Shown piece after piece: positions 62,825-64,000 of a stretch of 64,000 nt of DNA. Source of the stretch: Trichinella spiralis (lineage: Eukaryota > Nematoda > Enoplea > Trichinellida > Trichinellidae); the NCBI GenBank assembly GCA_000181795.3, contig CM012955.1:10861976-10925975 (forward strand), in the 5' to 3' direction. A model generated the notes under the pieces. The model was not told the DNA's origin. It saw only the letters and a program-made list of their open reading frames with translations, and searched no databases. The first letter of the stretch is position 1. Every line of letters starts with the position of its first letter. A program made the position numbers and the translations under genes.

Positions 62825-63500
62825 ATGAAGAAAGTTGTGTTCGTCACTGAAAACGAAGAGAAGTATAGCGAAGCGAAAGAGATATTGTCTTCTCATTTCG
62901 ACGTGAGTATATATATATATATGCATACAGATAGATACAGTGGAAACACCACTACCACCACCACCATTGCATGTTGTATCGATTTTCCAATTTCAATGCT
63001 AATTTCCTTTGCAGGTTATGTTCAAACCGATGTCGCTGGTGGAGATACAAGGGTCGTCGGAGGACATTGTGATCAACAAGTGCAAAGAGGCTAAGGAGAA
63101 ATTGAACGTGCCGTTTTTCGTCGAAGACAGTTCGCTCTGCTTCAACGCACTCAACGGACTGCCTGGTCAATATGTGAAATGGTTCCTCGAAGCTCTGGGA
63201 CCGAGCGGCTTGTACAAATTGGTCAGCGCTTACGAGGACAAGACCGCCTACGCGATGTGCATCGTCGGCTACAGTGATGGTCAGTCGGACGAAATTCGCC
63301 TGTTCCACGGTCGAGTTGATGGGAAAATTGTCGATCCGTCCGGTGTGCACGGCTTTGGCTGGGATGCGTGCTTTTTGCCGGACAACAGCAACGAGTCGTT
63401 TGCCCAAATGCCAAAAGCGAAAAAATGCGAAATTAGCCACCGAGCGTTGGCATTGAAGAACATGTGTGACGCGGTGATCCGTAGCGCAAGTGGTGATTGA
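62825..63500 (+). CDS. ITPA: Inosine triphosphate pyrophosphatase (HAM1/ITPA family)
   Basis: Hydrolyses ITP, dITP and XTP to the monophosphate, keeping deaminated purines out of nucleic acids; cytosolic homodimer. Two exons, 62825-62902 and 63015-63500, GT..AG, phase 0; 187 residues against 194 in human. Conserved blocks: FVTENEEKYSEA (TxNxxK substrate loop, with Glu where Gly is usual), VEDSSLCFNALNGLPG, KWFLEALGP, FGWDACF and PKAKKCEISHR. The last ten residues are not conserved. The 112-nt intron begins with a TA repeat directly after the donor. The second exon is much richer in GC than the intron and flanks. It converges on the gene at the right edge, with 196 bp between stop codons. Confidence 0.95.
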
Positions 63501-63605
63501 AAATTATGGGATTGGCAATTATTATCCAATAGTATTATTATTATTGCCATTTCGAGGAGTAAAATGATGGGCTATTCTGGTATAATTCGTGTCTTTAGTT
63601 TCATT

Positions 63606-63611
63606 TTTATT
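63606..63611 (-). terminator. Candidate poly(A) signal AATAAA, right-edge coiled-coil gene
   Basis: Minus-strand AATAAA 86 nt beyond that gene's stop codon and close to the ITPase 3' end. Confidence 0.45.
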
Positions 63612-63696
63612 CTCACCACAATACAAAACAAAACCAGCCAAAATGAGCATCCATTCTACAGCAACATTTACGTCAAAATTTGCATAATTTTCAATT

Positions 63697-63983
63697 TCAC
63701 AATTTGCTCTTCTCCAAACGTTTAACATATCGTTCCAGCTCCTTGGAAAAGGGACATGTTATAATTTTTTTATCTCGAACAAAAAAAAATAATCTACCTG
63801 ATCTCTTTCAAATTTCAACGAATCAATCGCTTCTTCTTTGAATTGCTCGTTTGCGGCAAACAATTGTTCGTCAATTTTATTCGTATTTTCCTCAAATTTG
63901 AAAAATCCTTTTACAAAATCAAGCTGCAATTTCAAAGTCGTTACGTACTTTTTTATTGAAAATAGACGTAAATTCCGACCCAT
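63697..63983 (-). CDS. C-terminal exons of an unidentified coiled-coil protein
   Basis: Minus strand: exon 63983 (or further right) to 63798, donor CAG|GTAGAT, 56-nt intron, acceptor CCAAG|GAG, exon 63741-63697 ending TGA. The visible 76 residues are rich in Glu, Lys, Leu and Phe with heptad-like spacing (KFERDQ|ELERYVKRLEKSKL), suggesting a helical coiled coil. An ATG at 63983 could be the start, but the frame may continue beyond the window. No family recognised. AATAAA on the minus strand at 63611-63606 fits as its poly(A) signal. Confidence 0.55.
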
Positions 63984-64000
63984 ATGTTTTCATCACTGTT

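Noticed and set aside
63926-63950. A 25-nt segment with GTACGT..TTGCAG that would pass as a mini-intron on the minus strand
   Set aside because: Too short for ordinary spliceosomal introns, and the frame stays open when it is read through.
1-64000. CRISPR arrays, bacterial operons, ribosomal RNA genes
   Set aside because: No regularly spaced direct repeats, no Shine-Dalgarno-led gene clusters and no rRNA-like sequence seen; all genes are spliced eukaryotic genes.

Overview
This is a eukaryotic, most likely nematode, window. The DNA is AT-rich with coding islands that are visibly richer in GC. Introns are mostly 45-100 nt with GT..AG ends and a TTTCAG/TTTTAG acceptor. One locus encodes a neuropeptide precursor of the nematode NLP-12 (cholecystokinin/sulfakinin-like) type. 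A BEL/Pao retroelement is also present. I cannot fix the species; an enoplean (clade I) nematode is only a guess.

Layout, left to right. 0.2-0.4 kb: last exon of an unidentified gene. 2.0-11.25 kb (+): a complete DOCK6/7/8-class guanine-nucleotide exchange factor, with 23 introns in its first half, none in its second half, and an apparently false assembly gap. 12.4-15.8 kb (+): an LPCAT3-type membrane-bound O-acyltransferase in 12 coding exons. 19.0-19.9 kb (+): an intronless secreted or membrane-anchored orphan protein. 24.2-32.7 kb (-): an FMRFamide-receptor-like GPCR whose TM7 and tail lie 7.1 kb away from the rest. 37.2-40.8 kb: a decayed BEL/Pao 5' half plus an inverted second copy, beside an N gap. 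43.2-43.5 kb (-): the NLP-12-like precursor. 43.5-51.7 kb: a long AT-rich stretch with no recognisable gene. 51.7-54.95 kb (-): MRE11, with one intron lacking an AG acceptor. 55.75-57.95 kb (-): tyrosine hydroxylase in 12 exons. 60.3-61.9 kb (+): a diphosphoinositol-polyphosphate-type Nudix hydrolase. 62.8-63.5 kb (+): ITPase. 63.7 kb to the right edge (-): C-terminus of an unidentified coiled-coil protein.

These are mostly single-copy genes that work independently. Three relate to neural signalling: the GPCR, the amidated-peptide precursor and the dopamine-synthesis enzyme. Three relate to genome or nucleotide maintenance: MRE11, the Nudix hydrolase and ITPase. Nothing in the sequence links them as an operon. 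I worked out exon boundaries by hand from splice sites, reading-frame phase and similarity to known families; phases close in every gene described as complete.
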